From: Phycicoccus sp. M110.8
Lineage (GTDB): Bacteria > Actinomycetota > Actinomycetes > Actinomycetales > Dermatophilaceae
Direction: 5' to 3'
DNA: 64,000 bases
NCBI RefSeq assembly: GCF_032464895.1
Contig: NZ_JAWDIC010000001.1
Span: forward strand, 2,294,001 to 2,358,000
In this document: piece after piece, positions 44,503-53,584 of the stretch
Layout of the letters: every line of letters starts with the position of its first letter
Numbering within the stretch: position 1 is the first letter of the stretch
Position numbers and translations under genes: made by a program
Notes under the pieces: generated by a model
Databases searched by the model: none
Seen by the model: the letters and a program-made list of their open reading frames with translations, nothing else
Told to the model about the DNA's origin: nothing

Positions 44503-44958
44503 ATGTTCCGGAGCGCGGAGGAGAAAGAGTCGGAGCGCCAGGCCCGCGAGGCCGCACGAGCCCGCGAGGAGCAGGAGGCGCAGCAGCGGCGGCGGGCGGT
44601 CGAGGCTGAACGCCACCACGCGGCATTCCTCGCCTCGCCCCTAGGCCGCGCGACGGCTGCCCGGGACGCAGGTGACCGGTTCCTCGAGCTGCAGCTCGAG
44701 GTGGGCGCCCGCACGGGTGACGCGTCGTTCGGGCAGGTCACCACGACCGGCTCCGTGGGAAGCTCGGCGCAGGTGCTCGCCGAGGTCGAGGACGTGGGCT
44801 GGCGGCTCGAGCACGCGTCGTACTTCTTCGTCGTGACGAGCCAGACGAGCACGGACCGGGTGTTCCTGTCCGGGGAGAACACCGCCGTCCAGGGGGTGAC
44901 GATGGGCGCCTACCTGTTCCGTCGCTCGCCCACGGCCGCCGGCGGCCCCACGGGGTGA
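44503..44958 (+). CDS. Conserved actinobacterial protein, function unknown
   Basis: 151 residues. The first 45 are a charged helix or coiled coil (EEKESERQAREAARAREEQE). The second half, from LGRATAARDAGDRFLELQLE to YFFVVTSQTSTDRVFLSGEN, forms a compact domain that I have seen in hypothetical proteins but cannot name. There is no signal or membrane segment. AGGAGGGG is well placed before the ATG. Confidence 0.75.
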   Translation: MFRSAEEKESERQAREAARAREEQEAQQRRRAVEAERHHAAFLASPLGRATAARDAGDRFLELQLEVGARTGDASFGQVTTTGSVGSSAQVLAEVEDVGWRLEHASYFFVVTSQTSTDRVFLSGENTAVQGVTMGAYLFRRSPTAAGGPTG

Positions 44959-45035
44959 CGGCGCCCTGGCCCGGCCGCCCGGGACGCGGGAAGCGTGCTG
45001 CAGCCGGCAGGAACCCGCGAGCGGAGGGCGCCGCC

Positions 45036-45452
45036 TCAGTCGCTGTCGCGGTCCTCGTCGACGTACAGGCAGAAGGGGTGGCCGTCGGGGTCCAGCATCA
45101 CCCGGACGTCGTCCTGCGGCTGGTACCCGGCGACGGTCGCCCCGGCGGCCTCGGCGTGCTCCACGGCCGGAGCCAGGTCGCGGACCCCGACATCGAGGTG
45201 CGACATCATCTGCTGCTCGCCGGGACGGCCCGGCCACGTCGGCCGCCGGTAGTCCTCCTCCCGCTGGAACGCGAGGTTGGCCCTGGCACCGGGGACGGGG
45301 ATGGTGCACCACTGCGGGGTGTCGGTGTCGACCGGCCAGCCCAGCAGTTCCTCGTAGAACCGGGCCAGCGCCTGGGGGTCCGGGCTGTCGAGCACGGTGC
45401 CCAGCCGGCCCGTGAGGTGGGGGCGGGGTGCGGGGGTGTGGCGGTCGCTCAC
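45036..45452 (-). CDS. VOC family protein
   Basis: 138 residues. One VOC domain: GRLGTVLDSPDPQALARFYE at the start, MMSHLDVGVRDL in the middle and VMLDPDGHPFCLYVDED at the end, with the usual His and Glu metal positions plausible. Substrate unknown. It is last in the disA-mutY-MFS-VOC unit: its GTG overlaps the MFS stop. AGGAGG is 5 bases upstream, and the spacer itself is a GTATGCC motif. The 77 bases downstream of its stop hold no gene. Confidence 0.85.
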   Translation of the reverse strand: MSDRHTPAPRPHLTGRLGTVLDSPDPQALARFYEELLGWPVDTDTPQWCTIPVPGARANLAFQREEDYRRPTWPGRPGEQQMMSHLDVGVRDLAPAVEHAEAAGATVAGYQPQDDVRVMLDPDGHPFCLYVDEDRDSD

Positions 45453-46939
45453 GGCATACCTCCTGGTGGGTGGGGTCCACCACCGTCCCAGGCGCCGCCG
45501 ACACGGGCCCGTCGCGTTGAGAGGCGGATCCGCACGGTGGCCGCCAGGACCAGGACCAGCAGCCCGCTCACCACGCCGAAGCCGAGCTGCGGCACGAGCG
45601 GCAGCGCGATCCCGATGGCGCCACCGACGACCCAGGCGGTCTGCAGCACCGTCTCGGACCAGGCGAAGACCCGGGTGCGCACCGACTCCTCGATGTCGCG
45701 CTGCACGACCGCGTCGCTGCTGAGCTTGATGAGCTGCCCGGTCAGGCCCGCGCACAGGCCCAGTGCGAGCAGGGTGCCGAGCGAGTAGAAGACCGCGGCA
45801 GCCAGGGCGGCGAGGACCTCGGCGAGGAGGGCCACGGCCACGATGACGTCCGGCCGCCGCCTGCGCAGCGCGTTGCCGACGACGGTGCCCAGGGCGTTGC
45901 CGGCGCCCGCGGCGCCCACGACCAGACCGAGCACGAGGGTCCCGTTGTGGCCCGGGATCGGGTGCTCGCGCATGAGGAAGGCCATGAACAGGGTCAGGAA
46001 CCCCGTGAGCAGCCGTGCGCCGATGGCGGCGCACAGGGCGGCCAGCACCGTCGGCGGGAGGGCGGAGACGCGGGCTCGGGCCCGGCGAAGGAAGCCGCCG
46101 CCGGGCTCGAGGTCCGCCGTGCGTGGCAGGTGCAGGGGCACCGTGTCGGCGATGTCGTGCTCCCCGGCGCTGGAGTCCACCCGGGCCGGCAGCCGGATCG
46201 CCATGACGGTCGCGACGACGTAGATGAGGAACGCCAGCCGCAGCGACCACTCCGGCCCGACCCGGGCGGCCGCACCGGCCAGCCCGCCGCCGATGGCCAT
46301 CCCCGCCACACCGGCGAGGGCGCTGCGGGAGTTGGCGTTGACGAGGCTGAAACCCGCCGGCAGCAGGCGCGGGACGGCGGAGGACCGGGTGACGCCATAG
46401 GCCTTGGACGCCACGAGGCACCCCAGCGCCGCCGGGAAGAGCCAGGCCGAGTGCTCGGCGACGGCCCCGGCGAGCACCCAGCACAGGAACGCGCGCAGGG
46501 CCAGGGTGGTACCGATCGCCCAGCGGCGACCGTGCCGGAAGCGGTCGAGCAGCGGCCCGATGAACGGTGCCAGCAGGACGAACGGCGCCATGGTGAGCGC
46601 CAGGAACTGCGCCACCTGGCCGCGGGCCTCGTCGGTGGGGATCGCGAAGATGGTGCCGGCGAGGGAGACGGTGAGCGCGGCGTCGCCCATGAGGTTGACG
46701 AAGTGCAGCTCGATGAGACGGGCCAGCCCGGTCTCGCCCGCGCCGGCCGACGCGGTGTACGCCCGCGCCCGCTGGGCGCCTGCCCTGCCGCCCCGCCCGG
46801 CCAGGCGTACCCCGGCCACGGTGCCCCGCCCGATGGCGCGACCCGTCCGCGTCGCCCGGTCACGCAGCGATCCGGTCCCCTTCCGGTGGTCCGGCGAGCC
46901 GGGTGGCTGCCGACCCGTCGCGCCAGGCTTCTCGGTCAT
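45449..46939 (-). CDS. MFS transporter of the disA unit
   Basis: 496 residues with about twelve membrane helices after an unusually long basic N-terminus of some 70 residues (DHRKGTGSLRDRATRTGRAI). Helices include LTVSLAGTIFAIPTDEARGQ at the start and LGFGVVSGLLVLVLAATVRI at the end. A mid-loop DLEPGGGFLRRARAR separates the halves. Substrate unknown. Its ATG overlaps the mutY stop and its stop overlaps the VOC start. Confidence 0.82.
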   Translation of the reverse strand: MTEKPGATGRQPPGSPDHRKGTGSLRDRATRTGRAIGRGTVAGVRLAGRGGRAGAQRARAYTASAGAGETGLARLIELHFVNLMGDAALTVSLAGTIFAIPTDEARGQVAQFLALTMAPFVLLAPFIGPLLDRFRHGRRWAIGTTLALRAFLCWVLAGAVAEHSAWLFPAALGCLVASKAYGVTRSSAVPRLLPAGFSLVNANSRSALAGVAGMAIGGGLAGAAARVGPEWSLRLAFLIYVVATVMAIRLPARVDSSAGEHDIADTVPLHLPRTADLEPGGGFLRRARARVSALPPTVLAALCAAIGARLLTGFLTLFMAFLMREHPIPGHNGTLVLGLVVGAAGAGNALGTVVGNALRRRRPDVIVAVALLAEVLAALAAAVFYSLGTLLALGLCAGLTGQLIKLSSDAVVQRDIEESVRTRVFAWSETVLQTAWVVGGAIGIALPLVPQLGFGVVSGLLVLVLAATVRIRLSTRRARVGGAWDGGGPHPPGGMP

Positions 46940-47856
46940 GTCGACGCGCTCCCCCCGGGCAGCGCGAAGAGGTCGTCGTCGAGCGGCTCGACCAGGCCGT
47001 CGGCCACGAGGGAGTCCAGGCAGCGCTCGCGCTGGACCACGTCGTCCGACAGCGCCTCGAGGGCGGACCGGTGGACGGGCTCGGTGCTGTGGCGCAGGGC
47101 GGCGAGCAACCTCCCGCGCAGCTGCCGGTCGGTGCCGTGCCAGGACTGCCCCCGCCGCGCGGGTCCCGCGTGCGGCGGGTGGCCGGCGAGCCGCCAGGCG
47201 CACACGTCCACGAGCGGGCACTGGTCGCACCGGGCCGTCCGCGCGGTGCAGACGAGGGCGCCGAGCTCCATGACGGCCACGCTCCACGTCCGCGCCTCCC
47301 CGGGAGCCACCGGCACGAGCGCCTCGGCGCGCGTGAGCTCGGCCCGGGTGGGCGACGCGGCGGGGTACTCGACGCCCTCCACGGCGCGCGCCAGCACCCG
47401 GCGGACGTTGGTGTCGACCACGGTGGTGCGTTCCCCGAAGGCGAAGGTCGCGACGGCAGCGGCGGTGTACGTGCCCACACCCGGCAGGGTCAGCAGCTCC
47501 GCCTCGGTGCCCGGCACGGCTCCGTCGAAGCGCGACATCATCGCCGCGGCCGCCGCGTGCAGGCGCAGCGCGCGACGGGGGTAGCCCAGCCGGCCCCACT
47601 CCCGCACCGCCTCGCCGGGCGCCACTGCCGCGAGGTCGGCCGGCGTGGGCCACCGCTGCAGCCACTGCTGCCACACGGGCAGGACCCGCACGACCGGGGT
47701 CTGCTGGAGCATGACCTCGGAGACGAAGATGCCCCACGGCGTGGCGTCGTCACGGCGCCAGGGCAGGTCGCGGGCGGCGGAGGCGTACCAGGGCAGGACC
47801 CGGGCGTGCAGCAGCTCTGGAGCGTGCAGCAGCTCGGCAGCCGACGGGCGGCTCAC
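46936..47856 (-). CDS. mutY: A/G-specific adenine DNA glycosylase
   Basis: Removes adenine opposite 8-oxoguanine. About 306 residues. Glu47 in [10 protein letters not shown] and Asp148 in VVDTNVRR are the catalytic residues, with the helix-hairpin-helix at [11 protein letters not shown]. The iron-sulfur cluster pattern C-x6-C-x2-C-x5-C is at 203-219. The C-terminal part is shorter than in E. coli MutY, so the NUDIX-like 8-oxoG reader may be reduced. GTG 47856 overlaps the disA stop. Confidence 0.95.
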   Translation of the reverse strand: MSRPSAAELLHAPELLHARVLPWYASAARDLPWRRDDATPWGIFVSEVMLQQTPVVRVLPVWQQWLQRWPTPADLAAVAPGEAVREWGRLGYPRRALRLHAAAAAMMSRFDGAVPGTEAELLTLPGVGTYTAAAVATFAFGERTTVVDTNVRRVLARAVEGVEYPAASPTRAELTRAEALVPVAPGEARTWSVAVMELGALVCTARTARCDQCPLVDVCAWRLAGHPPHAGPARRGQSWHGTDRQLRGRLLAALRHSTEPVHRSALEALSDDVVQRERCLDSLVADGLVEPLDDDLFALPGGSAST

Positions 47857-48929
47857 ACGTAGCGTTCGAGGATGCTCGACTCGGCGAGGCGCGACAGGCC
47901 CTCGCGGACGGCGCGGGCGCGGCCCTCGCCGACGCCCTCGACGTCCATGAGCTCCTCGAGGTTGGCGGCGAGCAGCTTCTGCAGGCTCCCGAAGTGGTCG
48001 ACGAGGCGGTCGACGATGGCGCCGGGGAGGCGCGGCACCTTGCTGAGCAACCGGTAGCCGCACGGGCTGACGGCCGAGTCGAGGGCGTCGCCGCCGATGG
48101 TGAACCCGACCGCCTTGGCGCCGGCGGACAGGTCGAGCAGCTCGGTGGAGGTCAGCGCCTCGAGGGCCTCCATCGCCTCCTCGAGGGTGAGCTCGGCGCG
48201 GGCCTCGGGCAGGTAGTCGCGGATCACGAGCTCGCGGTCGTTGCCGAGGCCACCGGTCAGCTCCTCGAGCTGCAGGGTGAGCAGGCGGCCGTCGACCCCG
48301 AGCTCGACGACGTAGCCGGAGATCTCGTCCTTGATGCGCCGCACCATCTCCAGGCGCTGAAGGACGCTGGCGACGTCGCGCACGGTGACGAGGTCCTCGA
48401 TCTCGAGGGCCGACAGGGTGCCGGTGACCTCGTCGAGGCGGGCCTTGTACCGCTCGAGCGTCTGCAGGGCCTGGTTGGCGCGCGACAGGATCGCGCTGGA
48501 GTCCTCCAGGACGTGGCGGCGGCCGTCGACGTAGAGCGCGACGATCCGCATCGACTGGCTCACCGAGATGACGGGGTAGCCGGTCTGTTTGGCCACGCGC
48601 TCGGCGGTGCGGTGGCGGGTGCCGGACTCGCTCGTCTCGATCGAGGGGTCGGGGACGAGCTGGGTGGCGGCGCGCAGGATCCGCGACGCCTCGCGGTCCA
48701 GGACGATGCCGCCGTCCATCTTGGCCAGCTCGCGCAGGCGCGTCGCCGAGAACTCGACGTCGAGCGGGAAGCCGCCGGTCGACAGGCTCTCGACCATGCG
48801 GTCGTGGCCCAGCACGATCAGGGCGCCGGTGCGCCCGCGCAGGATCCGCTCGAGGCCGTCCCGCAGCTCGGTGCCGGGTGCCACGGCGGCGAGGGTGGCG
48901 CGCAGCGCATCGTCCTCGCGAAGTTCCAC
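47853..48929 (-). CDS. disA: DNA integrity scanning protein / diadenylate cyclase DisA
   Basis: Makes c-di-AMP and scans DNA. 358 residues. The DAC domain (about 1-150) has the metal and substrate motifs MDGGIVLD and [12 protein letters not shown], followed by a helical spine and a C-terminal HhH DNA-binding domain ([19 protein letters not shown]). GTG 48929 has AAGGGG upstream. It lies downstream of radA, whose product controls DisA in other bacteria, and is coupled to mutY by a GTGA overlap. Confidence 0.97.
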   Translation of the reverse strand: MELREDDALRATLAAVAPGTELRDGLERILRGRTGALIVLGHDRMVESLSTGGFPLDVEFSATRLRELAKMDGGIVLDREASRILRAATQLVPDPSIETSESGTRHRTAERVAKQTGYPVISVSQSMRIVALYVDGRRHVLEDSSAILSRANQALQTLERYKARLDEVTGTLSALEIEDLVTVRDVASVLQRLEMVRRIKDEISGYVVELGVDGRLLTLQLEELTGGLGNDRELVIRDYLPEARAELTLEEAMEALEALTSTELLDLSAGAKAVGFTIGGDALDSAVSPCGYRLLSKVPRLPGAIVDRLVDHFGSLQKLLAANLEELMDVEGVGEGRARAVREGLSRLAESSILERYV

Positions 48930-48966
48930 TCAGGGCCCCTTGTTTTCTGCCGGTCGGTCTGGCGGG

Positions 48967-48972
48967 AGTCTA
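48967..48972 (-). promoter_or_regulatory. Candidate -10 box for disA inside the radA stop
   Basis: TAGACT on the minus strand. Its TAG is the radA stop codon. It would give a leader of about 30 bases with AAGGGG before the disA GTG. Confidence 0.5.
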
Positions 48973-50352
48973 ACCGGGAGGGGACTGCAGTGCGGAGCGC
49001 ACCGCGGAGCGGATGTCGGGGCACTCCACGACGGCCATCCCCTCCGGCGCCGGGCCGTTGCCCGCGGTGCCGGCAGGCACGTAGGCCGTGCGGAACCCCA
49101 GGCGTGCCGCCTCGGCCAGCCGGCGCGGTATGCCGGTGACCGGGCGCAGCTCGCCGGCGAGCCCGAGCTCGCCGAAGGCGACGGCGTCCGGCGGCAGCGG
49201 CTGGTCCTTCACCGCGCTCGCCATCGCGAGCGCGACGGCCAGGTCGGACGCGGGCTCGGTGAGCCGGACGCCCCCGACCGTGGACAGGTAGACGTCGCTG
49301 CCCCCGATCGGGGCGCCCGCGCGCTTGGCGATGACCGCCACGATCATCGCCACCCGGGCGGAGTCCAGGCCGCTGGTCGCCCGGCGGGGCGTGGGGATCT
49401 CGGACTTCGCCACGAGCGCCTGGACCTCGGTCATGAGCGGACGCCGTCCCTCGAGCGTGACGGTGACGCAGGTGCCCGGCACGGAGAGCGTGTTGCGCGA
49501 CAGGAAGAGGCCGCTGGGGTCGGAGAGCCCGACGATGCCCACGTCGGAGAGGTCGAAGCAGCCGACCTCGTCGGTGGGGCCGTAGCGGTTCTTCACCGCA
49601 CGCACCAAGCGCAGCCGGGAGTGCCGGTCGCCCTCGAACTGCACGACGACGTCGACGAGGTGCTCGAGCACCCGTGGGCCGGCGATCGACCCGTCCTTGG
49701 TGACGTGGCCGACGAGCAGGGTGGCGATGCCGCGCGCCTTGGCGACGGCGATGAGCGACGCCGTCACCTCACGCACCTGGGTGACGTTGCCCGCGGCGCC
49801 CTCGACCTCGCCGCTGGCGATGGTCTGGACCGAGTCGACGACGAGCAGGTCCGGCTGCACGGCCTCGACCTGCCCCAGCACGGTGGCCAGGTCGGTCTCG
49901 GAGGCCAGGAAGAGCGAGGAGGCCATCGCCTCGATCCGCTCGGCGCGCATGCGCACCTGCGCGGCCGACTCCTCGCCGGTGACGTAGAGGACGGTGCGCC
50001 CGGTCTCCTGCCGGGCGGCGCGGGCGGCGACGTCGAGCAGGAGGGTGGACTTGCCGATGCCGGGCTCCCCGGCCACGAGGACCACGGCGCCCGGGACGAG
50101 CCCGCCGCCGAGGACCCGGTCGAACTCGCCCACCCCCGTGGGACGCGCTTCCGCCCGGCGGACGTCGACCTGCCCGATCGGCAGCGCGGGACGGTCCACG
50201 CGGGCGGCCGGGGTCGTGCGGGCGCTGACCGCCCCCACCTCGCTCACGCTGCCCCACGCCTGGCACTCGCCGCAGCGGCCGACCCACTTGACCGTGCTCC
50301 AGCCGCACTCGGAGCAGCGGTAGCCGCTCGAGGTCCTCGTCTTCGCCGCCAT
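48970..50352 (-). CDS. radA: DNA repair protein RadA
   Basis: Branch-migration helicase-like protein in recombination. 460 residues. The zinc finger uses Cys13, Cys16, Cys27 and Cys30; Walker A is GEPGIGKST with Lys100; the RadA motif KNRYGPTDE is present, and the C-terminal Lon-like domain follows (GGVRLTEPASDLAVALAMAS). TAGGTT 7 bases before the ATG suggests leaderless transcription. Its neighbour disA is a known functional partner. Confidence 0.97.
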   Translation of the reverse strand: MAAKTRTSSGYRCSECGWSTVKWVGRCGECQAWGSVSEVGAVSARTTPAARVDRPALPIGQVDVRRAEARPTGVGEFDRVLGGGLVPGAVVLVAGEPGIGKSTLLLDVAARAARQETGRTVLYVTGEESAAQVRMRAERIEAMASSLFLASETDLATVLGQVEAVQPDLLVVDSVQTIASGEVEGAAGNVTQVREVTASLIAVAKARGIATLLVGHVTKDGSIAGPRVLEHLVDVVVQFEGDRHSRLRLVRAVKNRYGPTDEVGCFDLSDVGIVGLSDPSGLFLSRNTLSVPGTCVTVTLEGRRPLMTEVQALVAKSEIPTPRRATSGLDSARVAMIVAVIAKRAGAPIGGSDVYLSTVGGVRLTEPASDLAVALAMASAVKDQPLPPDAVAFGELGLAGELRPVTGIPRRLAEAARLGFRTAYVPAGTAGNGPAPEGMAVVECPDIRSAVRSALQSPPG

Positions 50353-50359
50353 GGCCCAG

Positions 50360-50365
50360 AACCTA
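50360..50365 (-). promoter_or_regulatory. -10 box of leaderless promoter, radA
   Basis: TAGGTT on the minus strand, 7 bases (CTGGGCC) before the ATG at 50352. The gap up to 50479 shows nothing else. Confidence 0.6.
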
Positions 50366-50479
50366 CGTGGCAGCGCCGACAGCGCTCCGCAGGCGCTCCC
50401 TCACGGGTCCGAGCGGGCCCGGGCGGGTCCGGGGTGCGGCCCCCGACGGCTGGGCCGTCCTGGCCCGTCCCCGGCTGCC

Positions 50480-50947
50480 TCAGTCGTCCTGGGGCACGAC
50501 GGGCCAGCACACGACCGTGCGGGTCTGCTCGGGCGGCGTGCCCGGTGGGCTCCAGTACTCCTCCCACATGATCCCGTCCTCGACAAGCCGCCGGCCGTGC
50601 GCCAGCACTCCGGCGCGCAGGGCGTCGTACGCCTTGGCCAGCTCGTCGTAGGGCCCCGCGTGGGTGGTGGTCGCGATGTCGCAGCTGGGCAGCTGGCACT
50701 GCTCCACGCCGTCGCCGGGCTGGACCTCGCCCTCGACCACGAAGCCGGACGCGACGTCGAAGACCTCCGGTCCCGTGGTGTAGCAGGACACCGCGGGGCC
50801 GGTCACCGGCGTCCCTGTCCTGGCGAGGTGCTCGGCCACCCTCCCGAACGCCTCACCCGCCTTGGCGCCGATCTCCTCGGCCCGGGCCTGGTAGCAGACG
50901 ACCGCGACGCGGCGACCGCTCTCGCGGGTGAACGTGACGTCGTACAC
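50480..50947 (-). CDS. GyrI-like small-molecule binding domain protein
   Basis: 155 residues. The pattern VTFTRESGRRVAVVCYQARA, then AVSCYTTGPEVFDVASGF and the helix-plus-strand TTTHAGPYDELAKAYDALRA fits the GyrI-like/AraC effector-binding fold. No DNA-binding domain is attached, so it may be a free ligand-binding or enzyme-like member. No operon partner is obvious. Confidence 0.75.
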   Translation of the reverse strand: MYDVTFTRESGRRVAVVCYQARAEEIGAKAGEAFGRVAEHLARTGTPVTGPAVSCYTTGPEVFDVASGFVVEGEVQPGDGVEQCQLPSCDIATTTHAGPYDELAKAYDALRAGVLAHGRRLVEDGIMWEEYWSPPGTPPEQTRTVVCWPVVPQDD

Positions 50948-51017
50948 GGCGACCTCCCTCCGTCCACCTCAACGCTAGGCACGCGTCGGGTGCGGGGGCA
51001 GGGACCATCGACCCGGC

Positions 51018-51446
51018 TCAGCCGGCCTCGACGACCCGTTTCATGCCGTCGAGCATGCCCTGCCAGCTCTGGGAGAACTGCTCGGCCTGCTCCTCGTCGG
51101 TGCACCCGTCCTGGGTGAGGGTGACGACCGTCCCGGTCTCGGACTGCGCCAGCTCGTAGCGGACCGTGTGGTAGTTCTCGGGCCGGTCCTCCTGCCCCAT
51201 GAGCGGGCTGTAGTGCGTGACCTCGAGCAGCCAGCCCGGGTCGGCGCGGAGCACCTCGCCCTTGTCCTGGTAGGGCTTGCCGTCGAGCTCGCCCGACCAC
51301 GTGATCGGGCTGCCGACCTGCCAGTCGGTCTCGACGCGGCTGCCCATCATGTACCGCGCGACCTGGTCGGGGTCGGTCAGCGCCTCCCACACCCGATGCG
51401 CGTCGGCGGCGACCTCGGTCTGCGCCCTGGCGATGGAACCGGTCAT
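51018..51446 (-). CDS. SRPBCC (AHSA1-type) domain protein
   Basis: 142 residues. The Aha1/START-like pattern is clear: VWEALTDPDQVARYMMGSRV near the start, then SPITWSGELDGKPYQDKGEV, and a C-terminal long helix SQSWQGMLDGMKRVVEAG. Such proteins bind hydrophobic ligands in a helix-grip fold. GGAGG lies 7 bases before the ATG. It follows a methyltransferase gene on the same strand after 44 bases. Confidence 0.85.
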   Translation of the reverse strand: MTGSIARAQTEVAADAHRVWEALTDPDQVARYMMGSRVETDWQVGSPITWSGELDGKPYQDKGEVLRADPGWLLEVTHYSPLMGQEDRPENYHTVRYELAQSETGTVVTLTQDGCTDEEQAEQFSQSWQGMLDGMKRVVEAG

Positions 51447-51490
51447 GGCGAACCTCCGTTCGTTGCGGTGCCCCACATCCTGCGCCGGTC

Positions 51491-52189
51491 TCAGAACCGG
51501 CGCCACCACAGGTTGACGGCGTAGTCGACGGACGTCCCCTCGTGCTCGGCGAGGATCCCCTCCGCGGCGGTCTCCGGGAACTCGATCCGCACCACGGCCT
51601 CGAAGTCCTCCCGGCTGTCGTGCTCCCACGTGATCGTGAGCGGGTGTCGCTGCCAGCCCTGGCGGGTCCAGAACCGCTGCACCGCGAGGGCGTCGTACCC
51701 CGGGTAGGCGCGGGCGAACCAGCGCCCGAACGTCGAGCGCGTGGCGTCGTTGTCGATGACGTATGCCGTGCCGCCCGGCCGCAGGACCCGCGCCACCTCG
51801 GCGAGGCCCGGCTCGCACCCGGCGCCGAAGAAGTACGCCCACCGCGCGTGGACGATGTCGACGGAGTCGTCGGGGAGGGGCAGGTCCTGGGCCACACCCT
51901 CCTCGACGCGGACACCCGGCATACCCGAGACCCGTTGGCGCGCAAGGGAGACGAGGGGAGGGTGGGGCTCCACGCCGACCACAGAGGCGCACCCGAGGGC
52001 GAGGAAGCGCGGCAGGTGGTAGCCGCTGCCGCAGCCGACGTCGAGCAGGTCGGCGCCCTCGAACCGGTGGTGCTCGGCCATCGCCGCCTCGACGAGGCCG
52101 GCCCGGTCGACGCCGCGGTTCTCCAGCTCGTAGACGTCCGGGCTGTCCCAGATGTTCGGGCTGCGGGTGGGCTCGTGCTGCTCGGTCAC
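51491..52189 (-). CDS. Class I SAM-dependent methyltransferase
   Basis: 232 residues. The SAM loop is [20 protein letters not shown], followed by VGVEPHPPL and a Methyltransf_11 pattern ([33 protein letters not shown]). The substrate is unknown. Its GTG overlaps the stop of the cysteine-rich protein gene (GTGA), so the two are coupled and may act together. Confidence 0.85.
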   Translation of the reverse strand: MTEQHEPTRSPNIWDSPDVYELENRGVDRAGLVEAAMAEHHRFEGADLLDVGCGSGYHLPRFLALGCASVVGVEPHPPLVSLARQRVSGMPGVRVEEGVAQDLPLPDDSVDIVHARWAYFFGAGCEPGLAEVARVLRPGGTAYVIDNDATRSTFGRWFARAYPGYDALAVQRFWTRQGWQRHPLTITWEHDSREDFEAVVRIEFPETAAEGILAEHEGTSVDYAVNLWWRRF

Positions 52190-52989
52190 CGGCGGTTGCG
52201 GGCGGCTTCCTGGGCGGCGAGCGTCGCCGGGTGGACGAGGAGCGGCAACATCTTGCGGGAGTAGGCGTTCCGCGCCGCCTTCACGCTCGCGAGGTGTGCC
52301 TCGCAGCGGAGCTCCAGCTCGGCATACGCGGCCTCGCCCATGAGCTCCACCAGCTCGCCCTTGTTGCTGCGGAAGACCGGCTCGCGACCCACGTGGGCCT
52401 CGGGGTTGCCCGAGCAGTACCAGTCCAGGTCGTGGCCGCCGGGCCCCCAGCCGCGGCGGTCGTACTCGGTGATCGTGACCTCCTGCCACGACGAGCCGTC
52501 GGGCAGCTCGACCGTGCGGTAGGTGCGGCGGATCGGCAGCTGCCAGCAGACGTCGGGCTTGACGGTGTGCGGCTCCTTGCCGGTGAGGACGGCGTGCTGG
52601 TGCAGCGCGCACCCGGCACCGGCGGGGAACCCGGGCCGGTTGAGGAAGATGCAGGCGCCGTCGACGACCTTGGTCTTGAGCGCGCCGTCCTCGAGCTCGG
52701 TCCAGGCGCCCTGCTTGGTGGAGCCGGGGTGGTGCTGCCACTCGTCCTCGCCGAGCTCCCTGGCCACCTTCTTGACCCGCTTGACGTCGTCGTCGTCGGT
52801 GAAGTGCGCGCCGAGGGTGCAGCAGCCGTCGTCGGGCCGGTCGGCGTAGATGCCCTGGCACCCGCTGCCGAAGATGCAGGTCCAGCTCGAGGTGAGCCAG
52901 GTCAGGTCGCAGCGGAAGCGCTGGTTGCCGTCGGCGGGGTCGGGGAACTCCACCCAGATGCGGGCGGTGTCGAGGGGGGTCTCAGCCAC
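52186..52989 (-). CDS. Cysteine-cluster protein of unknown function
   Basis: 267 residues. Nine or more cysteines are arranged as [20 protein letters not shown], then [38 protein letters not shown] and RCEAH, with interspersed histidines. This looks like a metal or Fe-S binding site, as in YkgJ-like or DUF3109-like cysteine-cluster proteins, but I cannot assign the family firmly. There is no signal peptide. GTG 52989 is 6 bases after TAGGGT. Confidence 0.7.
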   Translation of the reverse strand: MAETPLDTARIWVEFPDPADGNQRFRCDLTWLTSSWTCIFGSGCQGIYADRPDDGCCTLGAHFTDDDDVKRVKKVARELGEDEWQHHPGSTKQGAWTELEDGALKTKVVDGACIFLNRPGFPAGAGCALHQHAVLTGKEPHTVKPDVCWQLPIRRTYRTVELPDGSSWQEVTITEYDRRGWGPGGHDLDWYCSGNPEAHVGREPVFRSNKGELVELMGEAAYAELELRCEAHLASVKAARNAYSRKMLPLLVHPATLAAQEAARNRR

Positions 52990-52995
52990 CCGGCC

Positions 52996-53001
52996 ACCCT
53001 A
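52996..53001 (-). promoter_or_regulatory. -10 box of leaderless promoter, cysteine-cluster gene
   Basis: TAGGGT on the minus strand, 6 bases (GGCCGG) before the GTG at 52989. Confidence 0.6.
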
Positions 53002-53014
53002 CGTCCCGCCCTTG

Positions 53015-53518
53015 TCACGCCTGCGGATCCGGCCGGCTGCCGGACTGTCGCACCCGCCGGGCCACCACGGCTGCCAGCGCGAGGAGGAGGACCGCGGCCG
53101 CGAGCCAGTTGAGCCGCGTGAGGTCGGCGACGAGGTCCGTGGCGGCGAAGGGGCGCCGTGGGTCGGGGTCGGCGGGGTCGCCCGGGCTTCCCGCCATGTC
53201 GGCGCCGAGCACCGCGACCACCGCGGCGGGGACCGCGAGGAACAGCAGCCCGAGCCGGCAGCGCGACAGCAGGCCGATGGCGCAGAGCAGCAGCACCGGC
53301 ACCATCGCGGTGAGCAGGACCGCCCCGGACTCGGCGTAGCGGTCACGCGACGGGATGTCGCCGAAGAAGGGCGCCGAGTTGATGCCCGCCGCGAAGACGT
53401 CCCAGGCGAGCAGCAACCAGCCGAGGAGCACCAGCGCGGCGGTCCGGGGCCAGGTCCGGGCGGGCGCGTCCGCCGGCCGGGCGGGGTCGTGGGTCGTGGT
53501 GCCTGCTGCGGAGGGCAT
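53015..53518 (-). CDS. Small integral membrane protein
   Basis: 167 residues with three or four membrane helices: AALVLLGWLLLAWDVFAAGI, GAVLLTAMVPVLLLCAIGLL, GLLFLAVPAAVVAVLGADMA and LNWLAAAVLLLALAAVVA. No family is recognised. It is divergent from ppx with about 65 bases between the starts. Confidence 0.65.
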   Translation of the reverse strand: MPSAAGTTTHDPARPADAPARTWPRTAALVLLGWLLLAWDVFAAGINSAPFFGDIPSRDRYAESGAVLLTAMVPVLLLCAIGLLSRCRLGLLFLAVPAAVVAVLGADMAGSPGDPADPDPRRPFAATDLVADLTRLNWLAAAVLLLALAAVVARRVRQSGSRPDPQA

Positions 53519-53572
53519 CCCCCATGATGACCACCGTCCGGCCGTTCCCGCCTGAGCACGGCTACCCGGGAC

Positions 53573-53578
53573 TACGGT
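53573..53578 (+). promoter_or_regulatory. -10 box of leaderless promoter, ppx
   Basis: TACGGT followed by 6 bases (CGGTCC) and the ATG at 53585. Confidence 0.6.
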
Positions 53579-53584
53579 CGGTCC

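Noticed and set aside
44961-45031. GGCGCCCT / AGGGCGCC inverted repeat between convergent genes
   Set aside because: Arms are only 8 bp and about 55 bases apart, which is expected by chance at this GC content.
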